Positions 1 through 8,499 of a DNA stretch of 64,000 nt are shown here, piece by piece (the first letter of the stretch is position 1; every line of letters starts with the position of its first letter). The stretch covers positions 1-64,000 of the forward strand of contig NZ_WFLI01000029.1 of assembly GCF_009208555.1 (NCBI RefSeq), in the 5' to 3' direction. Source of the DNA: Janthinobacterium violaceinigrum (GTDB taxonomy: Bacteria; Pseudomonadota; Gammaproteobacteria; Burkholderiales; Burkholderiaceae_D). Below the pieces are notes generated by a model. The model was not told the DNA's origin. It was given only the letters and a program-made list of their open reading frames with translations, and did no database searches. The translations under genes were made by a program, and so were the position numbers.

Positions 1-2409
1 GACGCCGGCGCGGCGCTGGCCAGGCACGACGCGGCGGCCGTCGCGGCCCTGCAGCGCGCGTGGGGCGCGGCGGAAGGCGAATTGCACCGCCTGATCCAGC
101 TGCGCGTGGACGGCTTTTTCACGCGCATGTGGCTGCACCTGGGCACGGCCGTGCTGCTGCTGGCGATGATACTGGGCCTGGTGTTTTTCGTCGCGCGGCA
201 GATCGCCCTGCCCATCCGCCGCCTGGCGCGCGTGGCACAGGAGGTGCGTGCAACGGGCGACCATAGCCTGCGCGCCATCTGGGACAGCGAGGACGAGACG
301 GGACGCCTGGTCAGCGCCTTCAACACCATGCTGCAGCAGCTCGACTTCCAGCGCATGGCGCAGCAGGAGCTGGTGGCGCGCGCCAGCGCGGCCGACGCGC
401 AGCGCCAGCTGGTCGACGCCATTCCCATCCCGCTGATGGTCACCTCGATCCCCCGCCACTAGGTGCTGCACGCGAACCAGGCCGCGCATGCGTGGCAGGG
501 CAGCCTGGAACGCGACCCGTGGGTGGGCGGCATGAGTCCGCAGGCCCGCTCGCGCTTCTTCCAGCGCTTGAGCGACCTGGGGGCCGTCGACGAATTCGAA
601 GTGTGCTGGAGCGGTGGCGGCACGCCCACCTGGGCCTTGATTTCCGCGCGCCTGATCGACTACCAGGGCCAGCGCGCCGTGCTGTCGACCTTCACGCCGA
701 TCAACAAGATGAAGCTGATGGAGTCGCGCCTGGAACTGTGGGCCAAGGTCTTCGAGGCATCGGCCGAAAGCCTGATCGTGATGGATGCCGACATGCGCAT
801 CATCACCGTCAACCAGGCTTTCCGCCGCCATTCGCTGTACGACCTGGTGGAGCTGGTCGGCAAGCGCCCGGGCTTCCTGCTGGCGCCGGACAACAGCCCC
901 GAGCAGCTCGACAGCCTGCGCCGGACGCTGGCGCGGCGCGGCTACTGGCAGGGCGAAATCTCGGTGCAGCGCAAGTCGATGGAAAGCTATCCCGCCTGGC
1001 TGGTGATGAACGCCGTGCGCGACCTCGATGGCGTGACCACGCATTTCATCGCCAGCTCGCTCGACATCAGCGAACGCAAGGCCAGCGAGCGGCAGATCGA
1101 GCACATGGCCCACCACGATGCGCTGACGGGCCTGGCGAACCGCCACGTGTCGAAGCTGCGCCTGGCGGCCGCCATTGCGCAGGCGCGCCGCAGCGGCGAA
1201 AAGGTGGGCGTGCTGTTCGTCGACCTGGACCGCTTCAAGCACGTCAACGATGCGCTGGGCCACCATGTGGGCGACGCGCTGCTGCAATCGGTCTCAAAGC
1301 GCCTGCTGCAGCTGGTGCGCGAAGGCGATACCGTCAGCCGCCTGGGCGGCGACGAATTCGTCGTCATCCTCAACGGCATCGGCGACGCGCAAGCCATCGC
1401 CGCGCTGCTCGACGCGCGCCTGATACCGGCCATGCGCGAGCCGCACCAGGTGGAAGGCAACGAACTGTATGTCTCGTGCAGCGTGGGCGTGGCCGTCTAC
1501 CCGGACCACGGCGACGACATGGATACCCTGATGCGCCACGCCGATGCGGCCATGTACCAGGCCAAGAGCGGCGGGCGTGATCACGCGCGCATGTTCACGC
1601 CGCAGATGCAGGAACAGCAATTGCAGCAGCTGCACCTGGAAAGCGATCTGCGCCACGCCGCCGAGCGGCAGGAACTGGTGCTGTATTACCAGCCGCGCAT
1701 CGATGCCAGGAGCGGCTGCCTGAATGGCGTGGAAAGCCTGATCCGCTGGCAGCATCCGCAGCACGGCCTGATCGCGCCCGACAGCTTCATACCCGCCGCC
1801 GAGGAATCGGGCCTGATCGTCTCCATCGGCGCATGGGTCATCCGCGAAGCGTGCCGCCAGCAGGTGGCCTGGCGCGAGGCGGGCATGGGCGACATCGCCG
1901 TGTCGATCAACCTGTCGGCCATTCAGCTGAAAAGCGGCGGCCTTGCGGCCACCTTGCGCGAGGTGCTGCGCGAGTTTGCCGTCACGCCGGGACAGGTCGA
2001 ATTCGAACTGACCGAATCGATCCTGATGGACAATGTGGACGACACCATCGCCACCCTGCACGCCATCAAGGCGCTGGGCTTTGCGCTGTCGATCGACGAT
2101 TTCGGCACCGGCTATTCGAGCCTGAACTACCTGTGCCGCTTCCCGCTCGACAAGCTGAAAATCGACATGAGCTTCGTGCAGGACATCCACGGTTCGCCGC
2201 AGAATCTGGCCGTGACGAAAACCATCGTCGGCCTGGGCCACACCCTGGGCTTGAGCGTCACCGCCGAGGGCGTGGAAAGCGCGGCCGATGCCGACGTGCT
2301 GCGCCACGCCGGCTGCGACGAATTGCAGGGCTACTATTTTGCCCGCCCCATGCCGCAGGCGCAGTTCATCGTATGGCTGGCGCAAAGCGCCGCGCCGCGC
2401 GCCGCCTGA
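1..2409 (+). pseudogene. HAMP-PAS-GGDEF-EAL membrane cyclic-di-GMP protein, 5'-truncated by the window, interrupted by in-frame TAG
   Basis: The reading frame is open from base 1 and ends at 2409, except for a TAG at 460-462 that splits it. Upstream of the stop there is one membrane segment (about 127-195) and a HAMP-like linker (IALPIRRLARVAQEV), then the start of a PAS-like sensor. Downstream the same frame continues with the rest of the PAS-like region, a second PAS ending in DISERK, a GGDEF domain with intact RLGGDEF (about 1345), and an EAL domain with ESL in place of EAL and the DDFGTGYSS motif. The family makes and breaks cyclic di-GMP at the inner membrane. CAG or GAG to TAG is one base change. 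It may be a pseudogene, a sequencing error, or a gene whose 648-codon downstream part is re-initiated at GTG 463. No ribosome binding site is obvious there. The upstream end lies outside the window. Confidence 0.8.
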
Positions 2410-2624
2410 CACCTCTCCTGCAGCACGCGCGGCCCGCCGAAAACGCGCGGTACGCCGCCAGGGCGCATGGATGCAGCAGGGATACCGGAATTGATATGGA
2501 CATCGCAAAAGAAGTCATTTGTGGGGCAAAGTCATTCCCCCTACCATGCTTCCTGAGCAAGTTTCAGCTCTGGCGGCGACTGCCGCAGCGTTCTCAACAT
2601 AACTAAAATACAGGTGGAGACAAG

Positions 2625-5306
2625 ATGAAGCAATTGATGGCAACGGGCACCCGCACGTCCCGGCAAAACACGCGGCCGACCTTGAAGGCCACGGTGGCCG
2701 CGCTGGCCGGCGCGGGCTTGCTGAGCAGCGCTTCCGTCTGGGCGCAACAGGCGCCCGTCATGGCGCCCCCGGCGGACGAAACGGCACCGGCAGCGGCAGC
2801 GGCAGCAGCGCCGGAAGCCGCCGCCGACAATGCGGGCATCGCCGTGGTGGCCGTCACGGGCGTGCGCCGCGCCGCGCAGAGCGCGCAGACGATCAAGAAA
2901 AACAACGACCAGGTGGTCGACTCCATCGTCGCCGATGAAATCGGCAAATTCCCCGACAAGAACGTGGCCGAAATCCTCGGCCGCGTAACGGGCGTGCAGA
3001 TCCGCCGCGAAGGCGGCGAGGCGGGCTCCGTCATCATCCGCGGCCTGCCCGGCGTGGTGACCCTGCTCAATGGCCGCGAAATGTTCACTTCCGTGGGCCG
3101 CAGCCTGTACCTGGCCGACATCCCGACGGCCATGCTGCAGCGCGTGGACGTGTATAAATCGCAGGGCGCCGACATGGTCGAAGGCGGCACGGCCGGCGTG
3201 GTCGACGTGCGCACCAACCGCCCGTTCGACTTCAAGGGTTTCACGGCATCGGGCAACGTGCGCGCCGAGCACCGCGACAAGTCCGGCTCGACGGACCCGA
3301 ACGTCAGCGGCATGGTGTCGAACCGCTGGAAGACGCCGTACGGCGAGTTCGGCGCCCTGCTCGGCCTGTCCTACCAGCGCAGCAAATACTATGACGAGAC
3401 GATCTGGAACGCCGAACCCGTCAAGCGCCCCGAAGCGGGCAATATCACAGGTCCCGATTCCGTCGGCATGATCCCCACCGTGGGCGACCGCAAGCGCTAC
3501 GCGGCGAATGCGGCCTTCCAGTGGCGCCCGAACTCGCAGGTGGAAGTATATGCGGAAGGCATGTCGACCCTGATCAAGCACGCGTTCGACAGCCAGTTCT
3601 TCGTCGGCTCGCTGCCCTGGGGCCAGAACCCGGACATCACCCTGATCCCCGGCACCAATCAGGCGGCCACGGTGGGCAAGATCGACGGCCCCTGGTCGCC
3701 GTTCACGCTCGGTTCGACCCAGGCGCGGCGCGACCGCTCGATCGGTTCGCAGGGCGCCATCGGCGCGCGCTGGGACATCACGCCGCAGCTGCGCGCCACC
3801 ACGGAACTGGCGCGCACGGTCAGCAACTTCGAGCGTGAATTTCCCATCCTCGACTTCCTCGCCCATCCGACCAGCGTGATCGGCAGCACGAACGTCAACG
3901 GCGGCGCGCAGATCAGCTACCCCGGCTACAACATGCTGGACCCGAAGAACTACACCCTGCTGGGCTTCTACGACAACCACAGCCACGACGAAGGCAGCTC
4001 CACCGACTGGCGCGGCGACCTCACGTACGACATGGACAGCACGGGCTTCTTCCGCGAATTTTCGGGCGGCGTGCGCATCGCCAAGCGCAAGGCCGAATCG
4101 ATCCGCGAAAAAAATGGCCAGGGCGGACTGACGTCGATCATGACTGCGGACGCGATTCCCGGCCTGGCATGCGCCTCGCACGGCAACACGGGCAACTTCG
4201 GCCTGCAAAGCTGGCTCACGCCCTGCCGCGACTTCATGCTCAACAACACGGCCGTGCTGCGCCAGCTGTTTACGGGCAGCAGCGAACGCAGCGCGGACGA
4301 TCCTATGACCCACTACAAGGACGTGGAAAAAACCAATGCCGTCTACGGCAAGGCGCGCATCGGCTTCGACGTGGCGCAGGTGCCCGTCGATGGCACTGTC
4401 GGCGTGCGTGTCGTGCAGACCAAGCAGGACCTGCAGGGCAACTCCGCGCAAAACGGCATCATCACGCCGGTGCGGGTGCAAACGTCGGATACGGACGTGC
4501 TGCCCAGCATGACCCTGAAAGCCATGCTGCGCCAGGACCTGATCGCCCGCATGACGGCCGGCAAGGCCGTGCAGCGCCCCAACTTCGCCGACTTCAACCC
4601 CGGCGTGAGCCTGGGCCAGAGCCTGGAGATGGTGCGCCCGACGGGCGGCGGCGGCAATCCCGACCTGAAACCCGTGGAAGGCAAGAATCTCGACGTGGCG
4701 CTGGAATGGTATTTCGCGCAGACGGGCTCCGTCACGGCCACCGTGTTCCGCCATAACTTCAAGAATTACATCCTGTCCGGTTCGGCCAAGGAAACGTATG
4801 GCGGCATCGAGTACGACATCACGCGTCCCCGCAACACCTCGAAAGGCCATCTGCAAGGCGTGGAAATGGCCTACCAGCAGTTCTACGACAAGCTGCCCGG
4901 CTGGATGAGCGGCCTAGGCCTGCAGGCCAACGCCACCTACATGACGGGCGAACTGGAAGAACTCGATGGCGGCGTGCATCCGTTCACAGGCATGTCGAAG
5001 TGGTCGGCCAATATCGTCGGCCTGTACGAACAGGGACCGTGGTCGGCGCGCCTGGCCTACAGCTGGCGCGACAAGTACGTCGACGACTACAACTACCGCG
5101 GCAAGGGCATCCACCTGACAGTGGCGCCAACCAAGACCCTGGACGCGTCGGTGTCGTACAAGCTCAACCCGAATACGACGGTGACCCTGGACGCGAACAA
5201 CCTGCTCGACTCGACCTACCGCGACTACCACGACACGCCGGACTATGTGCGCGATGTGCGGCGCTATGACAAGGTTGTCGGCCTGTCGGTACGCTGGAGC
5301 TACTAA
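2625..5306 (+). CDS. TonB-dependent receptor, 893 aa
   Basis: An outer-membrane beta-barrel for active uptake of a large or scarce substrate, energised by TonB-ExbBD. The start ATG has a GGAG eight bases upstream. The protein has a signal peptide ending near VWAQQA, a long Ala/Pro linker, then a plug domain with IGKFPDKNVAEILGRVTGV, which is typical of the TonB receptor subfamily often seen in Xanthomonas, Caulobacter and Oxalobacteraceae. The barrel ends in the aromatic residue pattern VGLSVRWSY, a normal barrel C-terminus. The substrate cannot be read from the sequence, and no transporter, hydrolase or sigma/anti-sigma pair lies next to it. The 215 bases upstream (2410-2624) hold no gene. 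Two terminator-like hairpins follow. Confidence 0.9.
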   Translation: MKQLMATGTRTSRQNTRPTLKATVAALAGAGLLSSASVWAQQAPVMAPPADETAPAAAAAAAPEAAADNAGIAVVAVTGVRRAAQSAQTIKKNNDQVVDSIVADEIGKFPDKNVAEILGRVTGVQIRREGGEAGSVIIRGLPGVVTLLNGREMFTSVGRSLYLADIPTAMLQRVDVYKSQGADMVEGGTAGVVDVRTNRPFDFKGFTASGNVRAEHRDKSGSTDPNVSGMVSNRWKTPYGEFGALLGLSYQRSKYYDETIWNAEPVKRPEAGNITGPDSVGMIPTVGDRKRYAANAAFQWRPNSQVEVYAEGMSTLIKHAFDSQFFVGSLPWGQNPDITLIPGTNQAATVGKIDGPWSPFTLGSTQARRDRSIGSQGAIGARWDITPQLRATTELARTVSNFEREFPILDFLAHPTSVIGSTNVNGGAQISYPGYNMLDPKNYTLLGFYDNHSHDEGSSTDWRGDLTYDMDSTGFFREFSGGVRIAKRKAESIREKNGQGGLTSIMTADAIPGLACASHGNTGNFGLQSWLTPCRDFMLNNTAVLRQLFTGSSERSADDPMTHYKDVEKTNAVYGKARIGFDVAQVPVDGTVGVRVVQTKQDLQGNSAQNGIITPVRVQTSDTDVLPSMTLKAMLRQDLIARMTAGKAVQRPNFADFNPGVSLGQSLEMVRPTGGGGNPDLKPVEGKNLDVALEWYFAQTGSVTATVFRHNFKNYILSGSAKETYGGIEYDITRPRNTSKGHLQGVEMAYQQFYDKLPGWMSGLGLQANATYMTGELEELDGGVHPFTGMSKWSANIVGLYEQGPWSARLAYSWRDKYVDDYNYRGKGIHLTVAPTKTLDASVSYKLNPNTTVTLDANNLLDSTYRDYHDTPDYVRDVRRYDKVVGLSVRWSY

Positions 5307-5312
5307 CAACAC

Positions 5313-5349
5313 CCAGGGCGTTATTGCCGCGCCTCGCCCTGGACGTTTT
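5313..5349. terminator. Terminator-like hairpin after the TonB receptor gene
   Basis: CCAGGGCG (5313-5320) pairs perfectly with CGCCCTGG (5335-5342) across a 14-base loop and is followed by ACGTTTTC. It starts seven bases after the receptor stop codon. The T-run is short, so termination may be partial. It overlaps the 3' end of the small minus-strand ORF 5321-5431. Confidence 0.5.
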
Positions 5350-5431
5350 CAGCATTGGCAGTAACACCTGACCAACCCGGCTGCGCGGCAGTGATGCTTT
5401 TGCCAGGCGTCGAAACGTCGTTGATATTCAT
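5321..5431 (-). CDS. Possible 36-aa small protein
   Basis: An ATG at 5431 on the minus strand is preceded by GAAGGAAG at good spacing and opens a 36-codon frame beginning MNINDVSTPGKSI and ending GEARQ. There is no membrane segment or known motif. It sits convergently against the TonB receptor. Against it: it is short, its end overlaps a terminator hairpin, and its middle (5363-5410) loosely resembles the ends of the dispersed intergenic repeat described elsewhere. Its function is unknown. The call rests only on the ribosome binding site and the open frame. Confidence 0.3.
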   Translation of the reverse strand: MNINDVSTPGKSITAAQPGWSGVTANAENVQGEARQ

Positions 5432-5458
5432 AGTTTTTCTTCCTTCGAGGGTTTTCAG

Positions 5459-5487
5459 CGCCAGCCGGCAACGGTTGGCGTTTTTTT
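5459..5487 (+). terminator. Rho-independent terminator
   Basis: CGCCAGCC (5459-5466) pairs with GGTTGGCG (5473-5480, one G-T wobble) across a six-base loop, followed by seven T. It is a textbook plus-strand terminator. It lies about 150 bases past the TonB receptor stop and just before the promoter region of the next gene, so it probably ends read-through or a short untranslated RNA. Confidence 0.75.
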
Positions 5488-5590
5488 GCCTTGTGGAATC
5501 TATCCGACATCGGAATTGATTTGGCGCAAAGTGCCGCCGCCGGCGCGCTTTTATGCTGTCAGCTTGACTAGCGAACCCGGCGGGGACAGC

Positions 5591-5875
5591 ATGCACAATG
5601 CACGGCACGTCGATGCACAGTTATTTCAACCCGATATCCCGGTACGACTCGACATGCGCACGGCGGCGCTGGTCGAGCATGCGCTGGCCTTGCAGGAAAT
5701 GGCCGGCACGGGCGCCGCCGCCCTGTTCCTGCATTGCCACGACGTGCCGCTGCCCACCGCCTTGCGCGTGCTGACGACGGGCCCGCGCCGCAAACCGGCC
5801 GGACCGCACCTGTTTGCCCGCCTGCGCCCGCGCACGGCCGCCCGGACGCAAGGTTTGCCGCTACCGGCGCGCTGA
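5591..5875 (+). CDS. Conserved-looking hypothetical protein, 94 aa
   Basis: ATG 5591 has GGGGA six bases upstream. The frame could extend upstream to 5486, but only through the region just after a terminator, so the shorter start is preferred. The product has no signal peptide or membrane span and a basic Arg/Pro-rich tail (RRKPAGPH, RLRPRTAARTQ). GC-rich third positions match neighbouring real genes. It lies 44 bases before the RpiR-type regulator on the same strand and may share its transcript. I do not recognise the family. Confidence 0.5.
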   Translation: MHNARHVDAQLFQPDIPVRLDMRTAALVEHALALQEMAGTGAAALFLHCHDVPLPTALRVLTTGPRRKPAGPHLFARLRPRTAARTQGLPLPAR

Positions 5876-5919
5876 CGAATCCTGTACCATCGCCGCAACC
5901 CATTAGACGAGGCACGGCG

Positions 5920-6807
5920 ATGCAGGCAGCGACACCCAACGACCCCTATGCGGCCTTGATGGCCCTGATCAAGGCGCGCCATGCGGAACTGAGCCCGCAA
6001 TTCCAGGCCGGCGCCCGCTACCTGGCCGACCATCCGGACGAGGTGGCCGTGTCGTCGATGCGCAGCATTGCCGCGCGCGCCCAGGTGCAGTCGGCCGCCC
6101 TCGTGCGCCTGGCGCAGCAGCTGGGCTTTGCCGGCTGGCCGGAGCTCAAAGCCATCTTCGTGGAACGCCTGCGCGCGGGCCCGGCCGGCTACGCGGCCAA
6201 GGCCGATGCGCTCGCCGGCAAGGAGGGGGACCTGGTCACCGAGGTATTCACGGTGCAGCAGCGCAACCTGGCCGCCACGGAAAGCGCCAACCACGCCGCC
6301 CTGGACGGGGCCGCCAAGCTGCTGCAGGCGGCGCCCCGCGTGCACGTGGCGGGCTTTCGCGCCGCCCACCCCATCGCCTATACCCTGCACTACCTGTACC
6401 GGCTGCTGCGCCCCAGCGTGCAGCTGCTGAGCGGCCAGGGCGGCACCCTGGAAATGGACTTGCGCGCCCTGCAGGCGGGCGAAGCCGTCGTCGTCGTCAG
6501 CTTCGCGCCGTATTCGAGCGAAGCGCTGCTGGTGGCGCAGGCGGCGCGCCAGGCCGGCTGCCGACTTATCGCCATCAGCGACAGCGCCATGTCGCCGCTG
6601 GCCCTGCAAGCCGACGCCAGCATCGTCATTGCCGTCGACAGCCCCTCGTTCTTCCCCTCCATCGTGGCCGGCGTCGCGGCCGTGGAAAGCCTCGTGGAAT
6701 TGCTGGTGGCGCGCGCGGGACCGGATGCCGTCACGGCCATCGGCGCGGCGGAAAACCAGCTGCGGGCGCTGGGCGCCTACGCAAAAACACCAAACGATGT
6801 AAATTAA
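5920..6807 (+). CDS. MurR/RpiR family transcriptional regulator (HTH-SIS), 295 aa
   Basis: A DNA-binding regulator that senses a phosphorylated sugar or related metabolite. Residues about 10-85 form the RpiR-type helix-turn-helix (ADHPDEVAVSSMRSIAARAQVQ, then the recognition part with LVRLAQQLGFAGWPELK). Residues about 125-260 form a SIS phosphosugar-binding domain, with VHVAGFRAAHPIAY and VVVVSFAPYSSEALLVAQAA. The start is the ATG at 5920; longer in-frame starts run back into the preceding gene. The stop codon lies inside an inverted repeat in front of the aminotransferase gene 6889-8211, so the regulator probably controls that gene. Whether it represses or activates is not visible. Confidence 0.88.
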   Translation: MQAATPNDPYAALMALIKARHAELSPQFQAGARYLADHPDEVAVSSMRSIAARAQVQSAALVRLAQQLGFAGWPELKAIFVERLRAGPAGYAAKADALAGKEGDLVTEVFTVQQRNLAATESANHAALDGAAKLLQAAPRVHVAGFRAAHPIAYTLHYLYRLLRPSVQLLSGQGGTLEMDLRALQAGEAVVVVSFAPYSSEALLVAQAARQAGCRLIAISDSAMSPLALQADASIVIAVDSPSFFPSIVAGVAAVESLVELLVARAGPDAVTAIGAAENQLRALGAYAKTPNDVN

Positions 6808-6854
6808 AAATAAATACATCAAACGTTGCATAGCGGCGCAACGCATCCTATAAT
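6796..6854 (+). promoter_or_regulatory. Promoter and candidate RpiR-type operator before the aminotransferase gene
   Basis: GATGTA (6796-6801) and TACATC (6815-6820) form a perfect inverted repeat around a 13-base A/T-only centre that includes the regulator's stop codon. Next comes TTGCAT (6826-6831), a 17-base spacer and a perfect TATAAT (6849-6854), placing the transcript start near 6861 and the ATG at 6889. The operator would sit just upstream of the -35 box. TGTA...TACA ends are common in operators of this regulator family. The pairing of regulator and site is inferred from position. Confidence 0.65.
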
Positions 6855-6888
6855 CGGTATTCCCCCTTGCCGATATGAAAGCGATGCC

Positions 6889-8211
6889 ATGAGCCATGTC
6901 TTCCACCGCAGCTTGAGTACCAGCTATCCCGTCGCTGCGGGCGGCGACGGTCCCTACCTGATCGATGCCGACGGCAAGCGCTACCTGGACGCCTGCGGCG
7001 GCGCGGCCGTCTCCTGCCTGGGCCATGCGGATGCGGCCGTGATCGCCGCCGTGCAGCAGCAGGTGGCCACGATGGCCTACGCGCACAGCTCGTTCTTCAC
7101 CAGCGAGCCGATGGAGCAGCTGGCCGATTTCCTCGTCGCCCGGGCGCCAGCGGGCATCGACAGCGTGTATTTCGTCTCGGGCGGCTCGGAAGCGGTGGAA
7201 AGCGCGCTGAAAATGGCGCGCCAGTATTTCGTGGAACGGGGCCAGCCGCAGCGCCGCCACGTCATCGCGCGCCGCCAGAGCTACCACGGCAACACCCTGG
7301 GCGCGCTGGCCACGGGCGGCAATGCCTGGCGCCGGCAGCAGTTCGAGCCCTTGCTGATCGGCGTCACCCATGTGTCGCCCTGCTACGCCTGGCGCGACCA
7401 GGCAGCCCATGAAACGGATGGAGACTACGTGACACGCCTGGGCCAGGAGCTGGAAGACCATATCGCCGCACTGGGCGCGGACAAGGTCATGGCCTTCATC
7501 GCCGAACCCGTCGTCGGCGCCACGGCCGGCGCCCTGCCCGCCGTCGCCGGCTACTTCCAGCGCATGCGCGAGATCTGCCAGCGCCACGGCATCCTCCTGA
7601 TTCTCGACGAAGTCATGTGCGGCATGGGGCGCACGGGCAGCCTGTTTGCCTGCGAGCAGGAAGGCGTCACCGCCGACCTCATCTGCATCGCCAAGGGCCT
7701 GGGCGCCGGCTACCAGCCCATCGGCGCCGTGATGGTGTCGCAGGACATCCGCGACACGATTCGCGCCGGCACGGGCTTCTTCCAGCACGGCCACACCTAC
7801 ATCGGCCACGCCACGGCCTGCGCCGCCGCCCTGGCCGTGCAGCGGCAGATCGAGGAACGCGATTTATTGGCCAACGTGCGCGCCATGGGCGCCTTGCTGG
7901 AACAGCGGCTGCACCAGCGCTTCGACGACCATGCGCACGTGGGCGACATCCGCGGACGCGGCCTGCTCCTGGGTCTGGAACTGGTGCAGGACCGCACCAG
8001 CAAGCAGCCGTTCGACCCCGCCCGCCGCCTGCACGCGCGCATCAAGGCGCACGCCATGCAGGGCGGGCTGATGTGCTATCCCATGGGCGGCACCATCGAC
8101 GGCCTGCACGGCGACCACATCCTGCTGGCGCCGCCCTACATCATCGACGCCAGCCATGTCGACGAGATCGTCGACAAGCTGGGCGCGGCCATCGACGCGA
8201 GCCTGGCCTAA
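6889..8211 (+). CDS. Class III PLP-dependent aminotransferase, 440 aa
   Basis: An omega-amino-acid/beta-alanine-type transaminase that moves an amino group to an oxo acid using pyridoxal phosphate, in the cytoplasm. It carries the class III signature: YFVSGGSEAVESALKMARQY, the Asp of ILDEVMCGMGRTG, and the Schiff-base lysine in LICIAKGLGAGYQPIGAV. The ATG at 6889 is chosen because it directly follows the promoter leader; the upstream in-frame ATG at 6826 would lie in the -35 box. It follows an RpiR-type regulator that probably controls it. Its stop overlaps the stop of the convergent PAAR gene by a few bases. Substrate is not predictable from sequence alone. Confidence 0.88.
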   Translation: MSHVFHRSLSTSYPVAAGGDGPYLIDADGKRYLDACGGAAVSCLGHADAAVIAAVQQQVATMAYAHSSFFTSEPMEQLADFLVARAPAGIDSVYFVSGGSEAVESALKMARQYFVERGQPQRRHVIARRQSYHGNTLGALATGGNAWRRQQFEPLLIGVTHVSPCYAWRDQAAHETDGDYVTRLGQELEDHIAALGADKVMAFIAEPVVGATAGALPAVAGYFQRMREICQRHGILLILDEVMCGMGRTGSLFACEQEGVTADLICIAKGLGAGYQPIGAVMVSQDIRDTIRAGTGFFQHGHTYIGHATACAAALAVQRQIEERDLLANVRAMGALLEQRLHQRFDDHAHVGDIRGRGLLLGLELVQDRTSKQPFDPARRLHARIKAHAMQGGLMCYPMGGTIDGLHGDHILLAPPYIIDASHVDEIVDKLGAAIDASLA

Positions 8212-8471
8212 GCGCGCCCGCTGTTGCCCACGGTGGACATCAGGCTGGCGCCGCAGCTGGTCTTGTGTCCCTCGAAGGCCACGGGCAGGCCATCGATCAG
8301 CACCCGCGGATCGCCCTCGGCGATCACGCAGCGCACATGGCCCTTGATCGGGCAGACGCAAGGATCGCCCTTGCGCGCCACGGCCACACCCAATACCGTG
8401 CTGTTCGGCGCCGCCCCCACCACCTTGCCGCCATGGCTGGTGGGGTCGTTCAGGCGGATCACGCCACGCAT
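8208..8471 (-). CDS. PAAR-domain T6SS spike-tip protein, 87 aa
   Basis: PAAR proteins form the sharp cone on top of the VgrG trimer of type VI secretion systems. The whole protein is one PAAR domain without a toxin extension: it begins MRGVIRLNDPTSHGG, has VGAAPNSTVLGVAVARKGDPCVCP, and ends with GHKTSCGASLMSTVG, with His and Cys residues placed for zinc binding. ATG 8471 has GGGAGA upstream. It is the last gene of the minus-strand T6SS block that starts with tssF at 19106. Its stop overlaps that of the convergent aminotransferase gene. Confidence 0.9.
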   Translation of the reverse strand: MRGVIRLNDPTSHGGKVVGAAPNSTVLGVAVARKGDPCVCPIKGHVRCVIAEGDPRVLIDGLPVAFEGHKTSCGASLMSTVGNSGRA

Positions 8472-8499
8472 GCTCTTCTCCCTCGATGTATCAAACGTC

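Noticed and set aside
2541..4856. 771-codon open frame on the minus strand opposite the TonB receptor gene
   Set aside because: It mirrors the GC-rich third positions of the receptor, has no recognisable domain and no ribosome binding site. The same applies to long opposite-strand frames at 22531-25209 (mutS), 38036-40081, 44219-45880, 46917-48917, 52116-53735, 54700-57306 and 62432-63976.
5363..5410. Possible fifth copy of the dispersed intergenic element
   Set aside because: Only the ends (AACACCTGAC, GCCAGGCGTCG) and an 11-base core match (GCGGCAGTGAT) are shared, and the core is in the opposite orientation to the ends. Too short and inconsistent to call a copy.
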